From Candidatus Poribacteria bacterium (lineage in GTDB: Bacteria; Poribacteria; WGA-4E; PCPOR2b): a stretch of DNA of 62,768 nucleotides. The stretch is from positions 1 to 62,768 of the forward strand of contig JAJECO010000068.1 of assembly GCA_022822005.1 (NCBI GenBank), read 5' to 3'. The first letter of the stretch is position 1, and each line of letters begins with the position of its first letter. Of this stretch, positions 1 to 8,312 are shown one piece after another. Below the pieces are notes generated by a model. The model was not told the origin of the DNA. It did no database searches and saw only the letters and a list, made by a program, of their open reading frames with translations. The position numbers and the translations under genes were made by a program.

Positions 1-27
1 GACACTGAATAGAGACCATCACCGCTC

Positions 28-89
28 GCAGTGGATTGACAAATCCACTGCATACGTATAAGGATGGCTTGGATATGTCTATCCAAGCC
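28..89. repeat. Twin perfect hairpins with complementary loops
   Basis: Two consecutive perfect hairpins, each with a 10-bp stem and a 4-nt loop. The first (28-51) is GCAGTGGATT, loop GACA, and its complement. The second (66-89) is GGCTTGGATA, loop TGTC, and its complement. The loops are reverse complements of each other and both stems share GGAT next to the loop. The layout resembles paired REP/BIME palindromes and could allow a kissing-loop interaction in RNA. No gene is visible in 1-246. Positions 102-119 carry CAACTAGCAACTTAGGTT, a near copy of one end of the repeat at 54987-55129. Confidence 0.75.
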
Positions 90-246
90 GAGCAAGTCTG
101 ACAACTAGCAACTTAGGTTTTAATAGGTAAATTGACTTAGAACCTGTTTGAAAAGTCATTTGATTCAGTATATCTCCAGAATAGACGGAGATATACCGCC
201 TATTCGCATTCAAACTTGGGGGGTATTCAGAAGGGTATCCAGAAGC

Positions 247-807
247 ATGAGCAGTAAACCCAAATGCATTATCGTCACAGGTCGTCCGGGTTCAGGGAAA
301 ACAAGCTTATCCAAAAAACTTGCTGAACGACTGTGGATGCCGGTCATCAGTCGCGACGAAATCAAGGAAGGCTACGTCAACACCCATGGCGTCAAGCACG
401 ATCAGCTTCCACCGGCCACCAATGGCGTGGTCACCAATTTCTTCTTCGAGATAGTGAATCAGTACCTCGTCGGTAAGATCTCTATCGTCATAGAGGCGGC
501 CTTTCAGCACAAGGTCTGGGAACCATGGCTGCCCAAAATCCTTGAATTGGGTGCCCCTTTCATTGTTGTATGTTCCGTTGACGGGATGGTGGCAGCAAAG
601 CGCCATCTCCAGCGCGGCCTGGCTGATCCAAACCGGGAGTTCTACCACGGCGATAAGCGCGTTGAAGTCTACAGGAAAACTGGTGTAATGTCGCCTCCTG
701 ACAACTATATGGCACCGGATTTCAACGTGCCCACAGTTCATGTTTCAACAAAAGAGCAATACTCACCCAGCATAGATGAGATTGTGAACCTTGTTTTGCA
801 AATATGA
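247..807 (+). CDS. Predicted P-loop kinase (AAA_33 / zeta-toxin-like fold), 186 aa
   Basis: A small P-loop NTPase with Walker A GRPGSGKT at residues 12-19, directly after a hydrophobic first strand. A DEIKEG stretch (about 36-41) and a second hydrophobic strand ending IVIEAAF follow, the layout of AAA_33 predicted kinases and the chloramphenicol-phosphotransferase/zeta-toxin branch. It is probably cytoplasmic and phosphorylates a small molecule or nucleotide. The substrate cannot be read from sequence. An in-frame TTG lies at 148, but the ATG at 247 puts the P-loop at the usual distance from the N-terminus and has a purine-rich AGAAGG upstream. It stands alone, with over 400 bp of repeat-containing DNA downstream. 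There is no antitoxin-like partner, so a toxin role is not supported. Confidence 0.75.
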   Translation: MSSKPKCIIVTGRPGSGKTSLSKKLAERLWMPVISRDEIKEGYVNTHGVKHDQLPPATNGVVTNFFFEIVNQYLVGKISIVIEAAFQHKVWEPWLPKILELGAPFIVVCSVDGMVAAKRHLQRGLADPNREFYHGDKRVEVYRKTGVMSPPDNYMAPDFNVPTVHVSTKEQYSPSIDEIVNLVLQI

Positions 808-1221
808 TTGTCTCTTTGAGTTTGGGTTCAGGTTGTGTTATGGATTTCACAAACAAACGCGACAAAACGAAAAAGATTCCTGCCTGGCTTGCGCCAAAGA
901 GTATTATTGTATTGAGAGATGAAGCTAGGGCGTGTTGACATTTTGGTTTTGCTATTGCAAGAAACACTAAACCAATGGAAAAGCTGCCAGAAACCGAGTT
1001 TTTTCTTGAAAACTCGGTTTCTTTTCTCCGTCAGTGAACCGATGTATGCGTCTCTGTTATCTGGCTACGATGAAATGTCAACAGAACCTAGATATGAGTG
1101 GTTGCACGGTATTGCTTCCAGAAAATCAGACCGGTGGGATGGTCAAACGTATGAGAGGCAGCGTAGGGTCTCGCTAACATTCAGAAAGGTGATTCTCGAA
1201 TAATCGTCAAGGAGGTAACTG
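808..1221. other. Intergenic stretch with a dispersed-repeat copy
   Basis: This 414-bp gap before the purine permease contains a repeat copy at 921-1020 and no convincing gene. A short open frame beginning inside the repeat has no recognisable domain and no good ribosome-binding site. The last 20 bases carry the strong AAGGAGGT Shine-Dalgarno of the permease. Confidence 0.6.
921..1020 (+). repeat. Dispersed repeat, copy A, ending in a 12-bp hairpin
   Basis: The sequence runs from GCTAGGGCGTGTTGAC to a perfect hairpin: AAACCGAGTTTT at 991-1002, a 6-nt loop, and its complement at 1009-1020. The same succession is present in reverse orientation at 55021-55120: CTAGGGCGT.TTGAC, then TTTTGCT, then GAGAAACRCT/AAGAAACACT, then CCA.TGGAAAA, then the same hairpin. 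Shared flanks over about 100 bp, not only the stem, show that the copies are homologous. The outer terminal repeat seen in the other copy is not clear here, so this copy looks truncated. Confidence 0.75.
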
Positions 1222-2547
1222 ATGCTTGAAAAATTGTTCCGTCTACAAGAATCAGGAACAACTGTTAAACGTGAAATTGTTGCAGGTTGCACAACGTTCA
1301 TGACACTCTCGTATATCATCTTCGTTCAACCGGCGGTGCTGTCGGCAGCAGGAATGGACTCTGGTGCAGTAATGGCAGCGACGTGCCTCACGAGCGCCTT
1401 GGCAATGGTGTTGATGGCACTCCTCGCTAACTATCCCATCGCCCTCGCGCCCGGCATGGGACACAACTTTTATTTTGCCTTCACAGTCTGTCTCACGCTC
1501 GGTGTTTCGTGGCAAAATGCGCTCGGCGCCGTTTTTGTTGCAGGGGTACTGTTTACCTTGCTCTTCTTTGTCGGTCTGCGTGAAAAGGTAATGACCATCT
1601 TGCCCGTTTCACTGCGGAACGCTATTCCCGCTGGGATTGGATTGCTCATCGCGCTTGTGGGTTTAGAATGGGCGGGTCTTATCGTTGACCATCCTGCAAC
1701 TTACGTCACCCTCGGCGATCTGAAATCGCCTCCAGCACTCCTCTCACTGTTCGGTGTGATCGTGATTGCGGTTCTATTCGGTCTAAGAGTGCGTGGCGCA
1801 ATTCTGATTGGTATTCTTGCCTCAACTATTGTTGGACTTATCACTGGCATGGTCAAATTTCAGGGGGTGGTCTCCGCTCCGCCTTCCATCGCTCCCACCT
1901 TCCTCAAACTCCAAATCCCAAATATTTTCGTGGACCCGACGATGATTTCGGTGATTATTATCTTCATCTTCTTGGATCTGTTTGACACCGTTGGAACGCT
2001 TGTCGGTGTGGGTGAACAGGGTGGCTTTATGGTGGACGGCAAGCTGCCAAGAGCAAGGCAGGCGCTGCTTTCTGATGCCGTCGCCACGAGTGCGGGTGCT
2101 TTACTTGGAACATCAACGGTTACTAGTTACATCGAGAGCGCGTCGGGGATCTCCGCAGGGGGCCGCACCGGCTTAACCAGTATTGTGACAGCAGTTCTGA
2201 TGCTACTCGCACTGTTCTTCAGCCCATTAATCAAGATGGTAGGGGCGGGATACGCTATCGGTGAAAATACGTTTCTCTATCCCATCGTTGCGCCGGCACT
2301 GATCATCGTTGGGAGCCTGATGCTCAAGAATGTCGTCTCCATCGATTGGGACGATGTGACCGAGTCGATCCCTGCATTCCTGACCCTATTGATGATGCCT
2401 CTCACCATCAGTATCACGGAGGGGATCGCGTTTGGGTTCATCTCTTACGCTCTATTAAAACTGGTCACCCGTCAAGGAAGGCAGGTGCATTGGTTAATTT
2501 ATCTCTTCGCTGTGCTTTTCGTGGCTCGCTATATCTGGCTCATTTAA
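1222..2547 (+). CDS. NCS2/AzgA-family purine (hypoxanthine/guanine/adenine) permease
   Basis: A 441-aa polytopic inner-membrane protein with about 12-14 hydrophobic segments, the usual size for AzgA-like nucleobase:cation symporters. Family signatures are visible: an N-terminal TTFMTLSYIIFVQP-like first helix, an APGMG segment near residue 78, and the long motif around residues 250-310 beginning FLDLFDTVGTLVGVG and continuing through TSTVTSYIESASGI. It probably imports purine bases using a proton or sodium gradient. The start is set by AAGGAGGT about 8 bases upstream of the ATG. The substrate-site segment reads APGMGHN where many relatives have APGMGLN, which might alter specificity. The next gene follows after 40 bp on the same strand, but no functional link is evident. 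Confidence 0.9.
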   Translation: MLEKLFRLQESGTTVKREIVAGCTTFMTLSYIIFVQPAVLSAAGMDSGAVMAATCLTSALAMVLMALLANYPIALAPGMGHNFYFAFTVCLTLGVSWQNALGAVFVAGVLFTLLFFVGLREKVMTILPVSLRNAIPAGIGLLIALVGLEWAGLIVDHPATYVTLGDLKSPPALLSLFGVIVIAVLFGLRVRGAILIGILASTIVGLITGMVKFQGVVSAPPSIAPTFLKLQIPNIFVDPTMISVIIIFIFLDLFDTVGTLVGVGEQGGFMVDGKLPRARQALLSDAVATSAGALLGTSTVTSYIESASGISAGGRTGLTSIVTAVLMLLALFFSPLIKMVGAGYAIGENTFLYPIVAPALIIVGSLMLKNVVSIDWDDVTESIPAFLTLLMMPLTISITEGIAFGFISYALLKLVTRQGRQVHWLIYLFAVLFVARYIWLI

Positions 2548-2587
2548 CCATTAAAGGAAAGGCTTCACCAAATCATCCTAAATCACT

Positions 2588-3805
2588 ATGGATTCAGTGC
2601 GCCGTATAGCCGGTATCGGTGATGTGTATGTGCCGACCCAATTCAGAGAGATAGCTGCCGGAGACGCCTCATGGCGATTATTTTCACAGAGTGAGCTGGG
2701 ACAATTCGATCGAATTTTTACCCACCTGCGGCGTGGTGGGGTGGCAATCCTATCTGGCGACTGGGAACACGTGACGGGTGTGATGGAATATATCGAGCGA
2801 AAAAAGGGTGAGTTGGTTCGACCATCCCGCGAGGAGGGGAGCGGGGCAAAGCGGTCAGGCAAGCGCAGGGATAGGCGGCAACCCCGGATGGGATCTGACA
2901 GAAGTAAATTCCATTCGGGCGGGAGAACTTTCAATCCCGCGCAAGGAAAGGTCGAATCGTTGTCCCGGTTAATGTGCTGGGCAGATTCATCGGGCACCTT
3001 ACAGATACATCCTCCGCCCGCCCTACCGTACCTCCTTGAGTGGGTCGGCGAGGATCAGAACGCCAATGAAGGGCGACCGTTTCTAATTCCTCTTATGAGG
3101 ATTCAGAAGATCCAAAACGCACTTGCGGAGACATACCCGATTCGTGCGCTTGGTATATCGCTTCATGCTTCGGACAATGTACTTCCACCCCATTCTCAAG
3201 AAACAGTTGAGTTATTCCAGCTCGGTCTGCGAAGCGTTAAACCCCACCTACCGCGCAGCGCAAAGGTGCTCGATATGGGGTGTGGCTGTGGGGGTCTTAC
3301 ACTGCTCGCTGCACAGGAGGTGGGCAATTTGGGTGGAGACATCTATGCATCGGATCTACTGCCTGAAGCACTTGCGACAACCCGGTTCAACCTTCGACAT
3401 TATAGCGATGTGCACAGCGATTCGTCGCACATTCATATCATGCCAGCGGGAGATCTCTTCGAGCCTGTCTCCGCACTCCATTTTGATCTGATTATATTCA
3501 ACGCGCCGTGGGTGGTCTCACGCGCACGGAACCGGGCAGAGATAGCCATTCACGACGAAAAACAGCAGACACTCAAACGTTTTTTTAACGATCTACCTAG
3601 TTATCTTAACCCAAAAGGCCGTCTGCTCATCGGGTATGCAGATGCGTCTGGTGCAAAAGCGATTACGCGCCTCGAAGAGCTAATTGGTGCGGCCGGTTTA
3701 ACCGTCTTCAACCGATTTAAGGAACGGGTAGCAACGCACAGAAGTAAGCAAAAGTGGGAAAATATTACGGTTTATGAACTAGTCAACGAGAAATCAGACA
3801 CCTAA
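2588..3805 (+). CDS. Class I SAM-dependent methyltransferase with a basic insert, 405 aa
   Basis: The C-terminal half (about 200-375) is a class I methyltransferase of the small-molecule/RNA MTS type. Motif I is VLDMGCGCGG at 227-236, an acidic turn YASD follows strand 2, and NAPW at 305-308 sits at the catalytic NPPY position. The N-terminal half (1-170) is not recognised; it could be substrate recognition, as in RlmG or PrmC relatives. Residues 72-118 form a very basic, Gly/Ser/Arg-rich segment that reads unlike the rest and may be an in-frame insertion of repeat DNA. The last 12 bp overlap convergently with the epimerase gene. The substrate, whether rRNA, protein or metabolite, is unknown. 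Confidence 0.7.
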   Translation: MDSVRRIAGIGDVYVPTQFREIAAGDASWRLFSQSELGQFDRIFTHLRRGGVAILSGDWEHVTGVMEYIERKKGELVRPSREEGSGAKRSGKRRDRRQPRMGSDRSKFHSGGRTFNPAQGKVESLSRLMCWADSSGTLQIHPPPALPYLLEWVGEDQNANEGRPFLIPLMRIQKIQNALAETYPIRALGISLHASDNVLPPHSQETVELFQLGLRSVKPHLPRSAKVLDMGCGCGGLTLLAAQEVGNLGGDIYASDLLPEALATTRFNLRHYSDVHSDSSHIHIMPAGDLFEPVSALHFDLIIFNAPWVVSRARNRAEIAIHDEKQQTLKRFFNDLPSYLNPKGRLLIGYADASGAKAITRLEELIGAAGLTVFNRFKERVATHRSKQKWENITVYELVNEKSDT

Positions 3806-4582
3806 GCCTTGCCTAATAAACTCTCGACTCGCTTTAGCGCATTCCAACGGGCTCTTATCGCCCGTCGGACCATTCTGCTCTACTGTAATCCAACCTGAAT
3901 AACCTTTCTCCTTCAGTATCCTAAACACACTATTATAGTCACAACGCCCAGCACCGACCTCCGTCCTCAGATCGGACTCCTCATGCCAATCCTTGAATTC
4001 CAGAAAATCGATTCGATCCCAGTTTTCTTCAAGGAACATTGCCGCCCGCTGTTCCACAGGGTGTCCAATGAAATCCTTTGTTGCGTGCCCGACATCCAAG
4101 AAACCGAAGAATTTGGCGGGATCCGTTTTGTGCAACAACTCCTCAGTCTCCTCCAGTGTTTCTCCGGTGTGGTGGGTGTGGTTATGGAAGCAAGCGTGGA
4201 CATTGTAGGTCAGTGCGATCTCGCCAATCTGGTTCAGCAGATCAGCGATTTCGTTCATGTCGGCACCTTTCTCCGCCAAACCGCCTATTGTCACCAGATG
4301 CTTTGCACTAAGCTGCTGCATAACTTCGCAGACACGATTGACTTTATCAAGATCACGGTCTATAACGAGATCAACGCTTACCAAAGGAAGTCCACGATCT
4401 GTTATTCGCTCAACAAAATCGGTTTGCTCAATGAATCGAGTTAACTCTCTTTCAAATGTAGCAACCCCTGCATACCCCGCCGCCGAGACATCATTGATCC
4501 AGGCGGCCATCTCTTCGTTGGAAAGATTTCCACCCCACATCAGGCTCATACATGCGAGTTTAATCTCAAGTCCTTCGCTCAT
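3794..4582 (-). CDS. Sugar phosphate isomerase/epimerase (xylose-isomerase-like TIM barrel)
   Basis: A 262-aa AP-endonuclease-2/xylose-isomerase-type TIM barrel. Metal- and substrate-site strands are visible: CFHNHTHH near 130, FLDVGHATKDF near 175-185, EVGAGRCDYN near 212-221, and a terminal ITVEQNG strand carrying the usual late Glu. Such proteins isomerise or epimerise keto-sugars, inositols or sugar phosphates in the cytoplasm; the exact substrate is not readable. The start has ATAGGAG a few bases upstream of the ATG. The sialidase-like gene lies 66 bp upstream on the same strand, so the two may act together on a glycan-derived sugar. Confidence 0.8.
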   Translation of the reverse strand: MSEGLEIKLACMSLMWGGNLSNEEMAAWINDVSAAGYAGVATFERELTRFIEQTDFVERITDRGLPLVSVDLVIDRDLDKVNRVCEVMQQLSAKHLVTIGGLAEKGADMNEIADLLNQIGEIALTYNVHACFHNHTHHTGETLEETEELLHKTDPAKFFGFLDVGHATKDFIGHPVEQRAAMFLEENWDRIDFLEFKDWHEESDLRTEVGAGRCDYNSVFRILKEKGYSGWITVEQNGPTGDKSPLECAKASREFIRQGLGV

Positions 4583-4648
4583 ATTGACTCCTATCAGTAT
4601 GGATTGTTCGGATTGAATTAATACGAGCCAACCGAGGACAACCCGATA

Positions 4649-5731
4649 TCACGAGACTTCCTCGACAATCGTTCCTTCAATTCCTCGATGCCCGTCCGAA
4701 TAGACATAATAGTACACCACCAGTACGCGACCATCTTCGAGTTCTACAGACCAAGGGTAACCGCAGTCCGAATCGTGCGAATCACTTCGGATAGCAAGCA
4801 CCGGGGCGGCGTCCAAGTCACTTCCCTCCGGTTCGAGGACGCGCGCTAAGCAACCCCGTTGTCCGGGCCATCGTGTACCGACGGTGGTGAAGATTCGGCT
4901 ATCCCGCAGTCCAAGCATGTGGCCGGGACAACCGCGAATTGTCGTCCGCTGCCAAGGCGACCACGTTTCTCCACCATCATTCGATTCAACCAACGCCAAA
5001 CAGACCTCTTCACTGGTGGCACCAGGTCGAGGATGGCACCGGAAAAGAACGATAATCCGACCGCTGGGAGTGAGATGGATAGTCGGTTCACTAAAGTGAG
5101 CGACGGAATCTTCTGCAATTCGTCCGCCGTATTCCCACGTCTCGCCCATATCCCTTGACACCCGTAACATTCCAAAAAATGGCATTGCTCCATCAGGGTG
5201 GTCGGTTGCCTTACTCGGTAGGAGTAGACGTCCATCGGGCATCTGAATCGTGCCGCTCCGGGCAATCCCCGAATGCGAAGCGGGATGTCCCCACACCGCA
5301 TCGGGTAGGGGCGGGAAACGGACCGGTTCGGTCCACGTATGTCCATCATCATGGGAACGAACCCAGAAAGGGATACCGGCGTGAGCAATCCATTCTCCAC
5401 CCTCGCGCTCTTTATTATGGGGAACTAGCTCGACGTTGGACGCGTGAAGGAAGATACTCCCATCTGAGAGGGTATGGGTTCCAAAATCAAGCACCCCTCC
5501 CAACGGATCAGTGGTGATAAGATGCTGCTCACTCCAGGTCTGCCCTTCGTCCTCGGAACGACAGGCACGTACATCAAATAACGGATGGCTGTGATGGGAA
5601 TATCCCACGTATGGTGAACGATGAAATAGAACTAACAGATCACCGCCGGGGGTACGTATCACGTTAGGGTGAGCACCGTACCATCCTTCTTCCCGGTAAA
5701 TCGTGATATGCTCTACAACGCGCCAATTCAT
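4649..5731 (-). CDS. Sialidase-like six-bladed BNR/Asp-box propeller (exo-alpha-sialidase family)
   Basis: A 360-aa protein with four clear Asp boxes of the S-x-D-x-G-x-T-W type: SEDEGQTW (59-66), SHDDGHTW (126-133), SRDMGETW (192-199) and SNDGGETW (250-257). Between blades it has RSGTIQMPDGRLLLP-type strands. This is the GH33/BNR fold. Candidate active-site arginines occur (for example the RTPGG strand at about 26 and FRCHP near 231), but the complete sialidase triad cannot be confirmed by eye, so a non-sialic-acid substrate is possible. No signal peptide is apparent, which suggests a cytoplasmic enzyme handling imported saccharides. It probably forms an operon with the epimerase downstream. 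Confidence 0.8.
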   Translation of the reverse strand: MNWRVVEHITIYREEGWYGAHPNVIRTPGGDLLVLFHRSPYVGYSHHSHPLFDVRACRSEDEGQTWSEQHLITTDPLGGVLDFGTHTLSDGSIFLHASNVELVPHNKEREGGEWIAHAGIPFWVRSHDDGHTWTEPVRFPPLPDAVWGHPASHSGIARSGTIQMPDGRLLLPSKATDHPDGAMPFFGMLRVSRDMGETWEYGGRIAEDSVAHFSEPTIHLTPSGRIIVLFRCHPRPGATSEEVCLALVESNDGGETWSPWQRTTIRGCPGHMLGLRDSRIFTTVGTRWPGQRGCLARVLEPEGSDLDAAPVLAIRSDSHDSDCGYPWSVELEDGRVLVVYYYVYSDGHRGIEGTIVEEVS

Positions 5732-5911
5732 TCATTCTCCTCCTCTGCGGCAGCTGAACCCACTCTACATGACTTGGCTGAACCTTCGGCTGGTAGCATT
5801 TCAAGGTTTCAAAAAGACAATAAGTCTGGAAAAACCAATAACCTAACATAGAACCACAGAGAGTAATCTGTTGTATCTTCCCAGTTGCACCGCATCACGC
5901 ATTCTTCCCCG

Positions 5912-8185
5912 CTAGTCAATTGAGATCCGTTCAATCGAATGGACGAAAAGCACATCATTCGCCGCCTCGTATTGCTGCAGTGCTTGGGCAACCGACTCCG
6001 GCTCGAGATTTTCCGTTACTAAACCTGCAATAACCAAATCGACTTGGGAGGACCGGTGAGCTACCTCTTCTTCCAAAGCCTTTTCATTGCTGCACGAAAC
6101 AGAAGTCACATTCTGCGCTGAAATTGGTAGGCGCCCTTCCCGCATCCATGTTGAGAGCCTATCTGTCTTACGTCCAGTATCAACGGACTCAAAGCACACA
6201 AAGAGCTGAATTTCAGCACGTCTCCATTCGGGATGCCCCACAATGATATATGCAAGCAGCAGCATCATCGGAGCGTTCGTCAAGTTTTCCTCCGTCACCC
6301 ACACATGAATCGAAGAGCGATAACCAAATCGATACTTTGTCGATCGCAGGATTAATACATTGAACAACGAATTGGCAGCGAGCCGAGCGCCTTGTCCAAC
6401 TTCGTTGATTTCATCAGGATTGTCTCGATCAAATTCAAGGAGGATAGAGTTGTTCGGCAGGCCGGAAATCCCTGGCATCTGCAGCGTGTGTGCAACAGCG
6501 AGTTGAAATGTCGGACAAATCAGGGTATCGACAAAGATGCCAGCTCTGCTCACCTCGGTTCGTTGAATCAACTCATCAACGTGCATACGTGCCTCAATTT
6601 CGTCAAGAAATGAGTAATCGCCATGGAAAAACTGGACAAAATGTCCAAATCCGTGCCGATGACAAATCCAGCGTAGCACATCGAAATGTCCGAGCCGACG
6701 TTCCCCAAATCGGGTCACCCCGACGATCGATGGACGCCAGCCCCCTTCAGGTGAGGCGCCACGATTCTTCTGTAGCGTAATCTGTAGCCACCTGGTTAGC
6801 TGGAACATAGTCCCTTGAAAGATTGCTGTTAAGTCACGCTGTCCCTTGTGGCTATGGCGAAGTCCAAGGTAGACTACCAGCATTAGAAAAATGGAGATAG
6901 CTGCGTAGACCACGTTTATCTGGATCATCATTAAGCCACACATCACGGTCCCAACCAGCGACAAGTACCAACGGGAATGGAATGTGGGTCGATAGGAGGG
7001 GTTACCTGCAAAGTGCTCGAGGAACGATACGGCACAAAGAACACCGTATGTCACGATGAAAAACATGGTCAGAATTCGGGCAATAAAATCCACATCGCCG
7101 GCAACCACAAAAACTACCGCAATCGCACCCGATACACAGGTCGCGATCACCGGCTCCTGTGTCTGCCCGACCCCTCTTTCCATCAGACGGTTCAGCTGAG
7201 AAAACGGTAGCACGTTGTCACGACCAAGCATCTGGAGCGTTCTGGGGGCAACTAGTATCGAACCAAGAGCAGACGACAGCGCAGCTGCGCCCAATCCGAT
7301 GTAGATTGCAGGACCCCATAAGGCAACCTTCGTCATAACAAACTGATCTGCGGCAAGTTCTGCAGGTGTAGCACTTTGCGCGAGTTTGACTGCAACGAGT
7401 GCGTATATGACCATACCTGCAACTGTTGCCCCGATCGTACCGAGCGGTATGCTCCTTTGGGGATTCTTCAGGTCGCCGGACAGCCCAAGCCCTGCAATCA
7501 TCCCCGTGAATGCGGGAAAACATACTGCGAAAACCGTGCCGAAACTGTCACCCCCTTCAATACGTGCGGTGATATTTAGCCCTTCGGGCTGCATCTCCTT
7601 AGGTGCCTCTCCCAATAGGAATACACCAATTGACACGGCTAAGATTGCACTGACTGCCCACAACCCCCACACCCCCAGATCTGCCCCTTTAGTTAACATT
7701 AACGTGATAAGCAGGATAGTAAAAGGAACACTCACCCAGCGGTGGTCAAGTTTCAAATCGTATGTGGCAGCCACCCAGCCATAGATGGGTTGCAAAGCCT
7801 CTGCAAACGCAACCATATAGAAGGCAATCGAGATCGCTTGCGCTAAATATAGGGTAATTCCAATCGTCCCACCAATGCTTGGTCCAAAGGAACGGCTAAC
7901 AATATAGTAGGCACCCCCGCCTGCCACACGGCGGTTTGTCGCAATTTCAGACACTGCTAGGACGGTGGGAATCGTCACCAGATGCCCAAGGGCAATGATT
8001 GCGAGACTGCCCCAAAGCCCCACGTGAGCAACAGCGTAACCGAATCGCAAGAACAGAATTGCGCCGATAATTGTGCAAACAGAGGTCAGGAAAACAGGCG
8101 CAGTACCGAAGCCGTGCCCATCTTGGGAAACCGAGGTCGAGCCGCTGGATCCCGATCCAGATTTTAATGCTGCGTCTGAAAACAT
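5912..8185 (-). CDS. APC-superfamily transporter resembling SLC12 cation-chloride cotransporters, 757 aa
   Basis: Residues 25-455 are an APC/LeuT-fold membrane domain of about 12 helices, opening with GTAPVFLTSVCTIIGAILFL, the TM1 signature of amino-acid permeases and SLC12 transporters. A further GGGAYYIVSRSFGP segment matches the TM3 region of Na-K-Cl cotransporters. Residues 480-757 are soluble and contain segments (MLLLAYIIVGHPEWRRAEI, then VDLVIAGL) that resemble the SLC12 C-terminal cytosolic domain. I infer a cation-chloride or amino-acid symporter of the inner membrane. GGAG lies about 11 bases upstream of the ATG. Bacterial members of this type are known but less common than short amino-acid permeases. 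The transported ion is uncertain. Confidence 0.75.
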   Translation of the reverse strand: MFSDAALKSGSGSSGSTSVSQDGHGFGTAPVFLTSVCTIIGAILFLRFGYAVAHVGLWGSLAIIALGHLVTIPTVLAVSEIATNRRVAGGGAYYIVSRSFGPSIGGTIGITLYLAQAISIAFYMVAFAEALQPIYGWVAATYDLKLDHRWVSVPFTILLITLMLTKGADLGVWGLWAVSAILAVSIGVFLLGEAPKEMQPEGLNITARIEGGDSFGTVFAVCFPAFTGMIAGLGLSGDLKNPQRSIPLGTIGATVAGMVIYALVAVKLAQSATPAELAADQFVMTKVALWGPAIYIGLGAAALSSALGSILVAPRTLQMLGRDNVLPFSQLNRLMERGVGQTQEPVIATCVSGAIAVVFVVAGDVDFIARILTMFFIVTYGVLCAVSFLEHFAGNPSYRPTFHSRWYLSLVGTVMCGLMMIQINVVYAAISIFLMLVVYLGLRHSHKGQRDLTAIFQGTMFQLTRWLQITLQKNRGASPEGGWRPSIVGVTRFGERRLGHFDVLRWICHRHGFGHFVQFFHGDYSFLDEIEARMHVDELIQRTEVSRAGIFVDTLICPTFQLAVAHTLQMPGISGLPNNSILLEFDRDNPDEINEVGQGARLAANSLFNVLILRSTKYRFGYRSSIHVWVTEENLTNAPMMLLLAYIIVGHPEWRRAEIQLFVCFESVDTGRKTDRLSTWMREGRLPISAQNVTSVSCSNEKALEEEVAHRSSQVDLVIAGLVTENLEPESVAQALQQYEAANDVLFVHSIERISID

Positions 8186-8312
8186 TACGGTGAAGTCTCC
8201 TTTAGTTTAGAAGGACTATGCGTGAAGTGAATCGGTGAGAGAAAGCCCCGTTCATTTGTAAAATTGTAGCGAACGTATCAGATACCCAGAAGCACAGTTT
8301 CTATTTTTTATC

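Noticed and set aside
247-807. Zeta-type toxin reading of the P-loop kinase
   Set aside because: No epsilon-like antitoxin gene is adjacent and the fold is shared by many metabolic kinases.
919-1203. Open frame of 94 codons on the plus strand
   Set aside because: It begins inside the dispersed repeat, crosses the hairpin and has no domain or ribosome-binding site.
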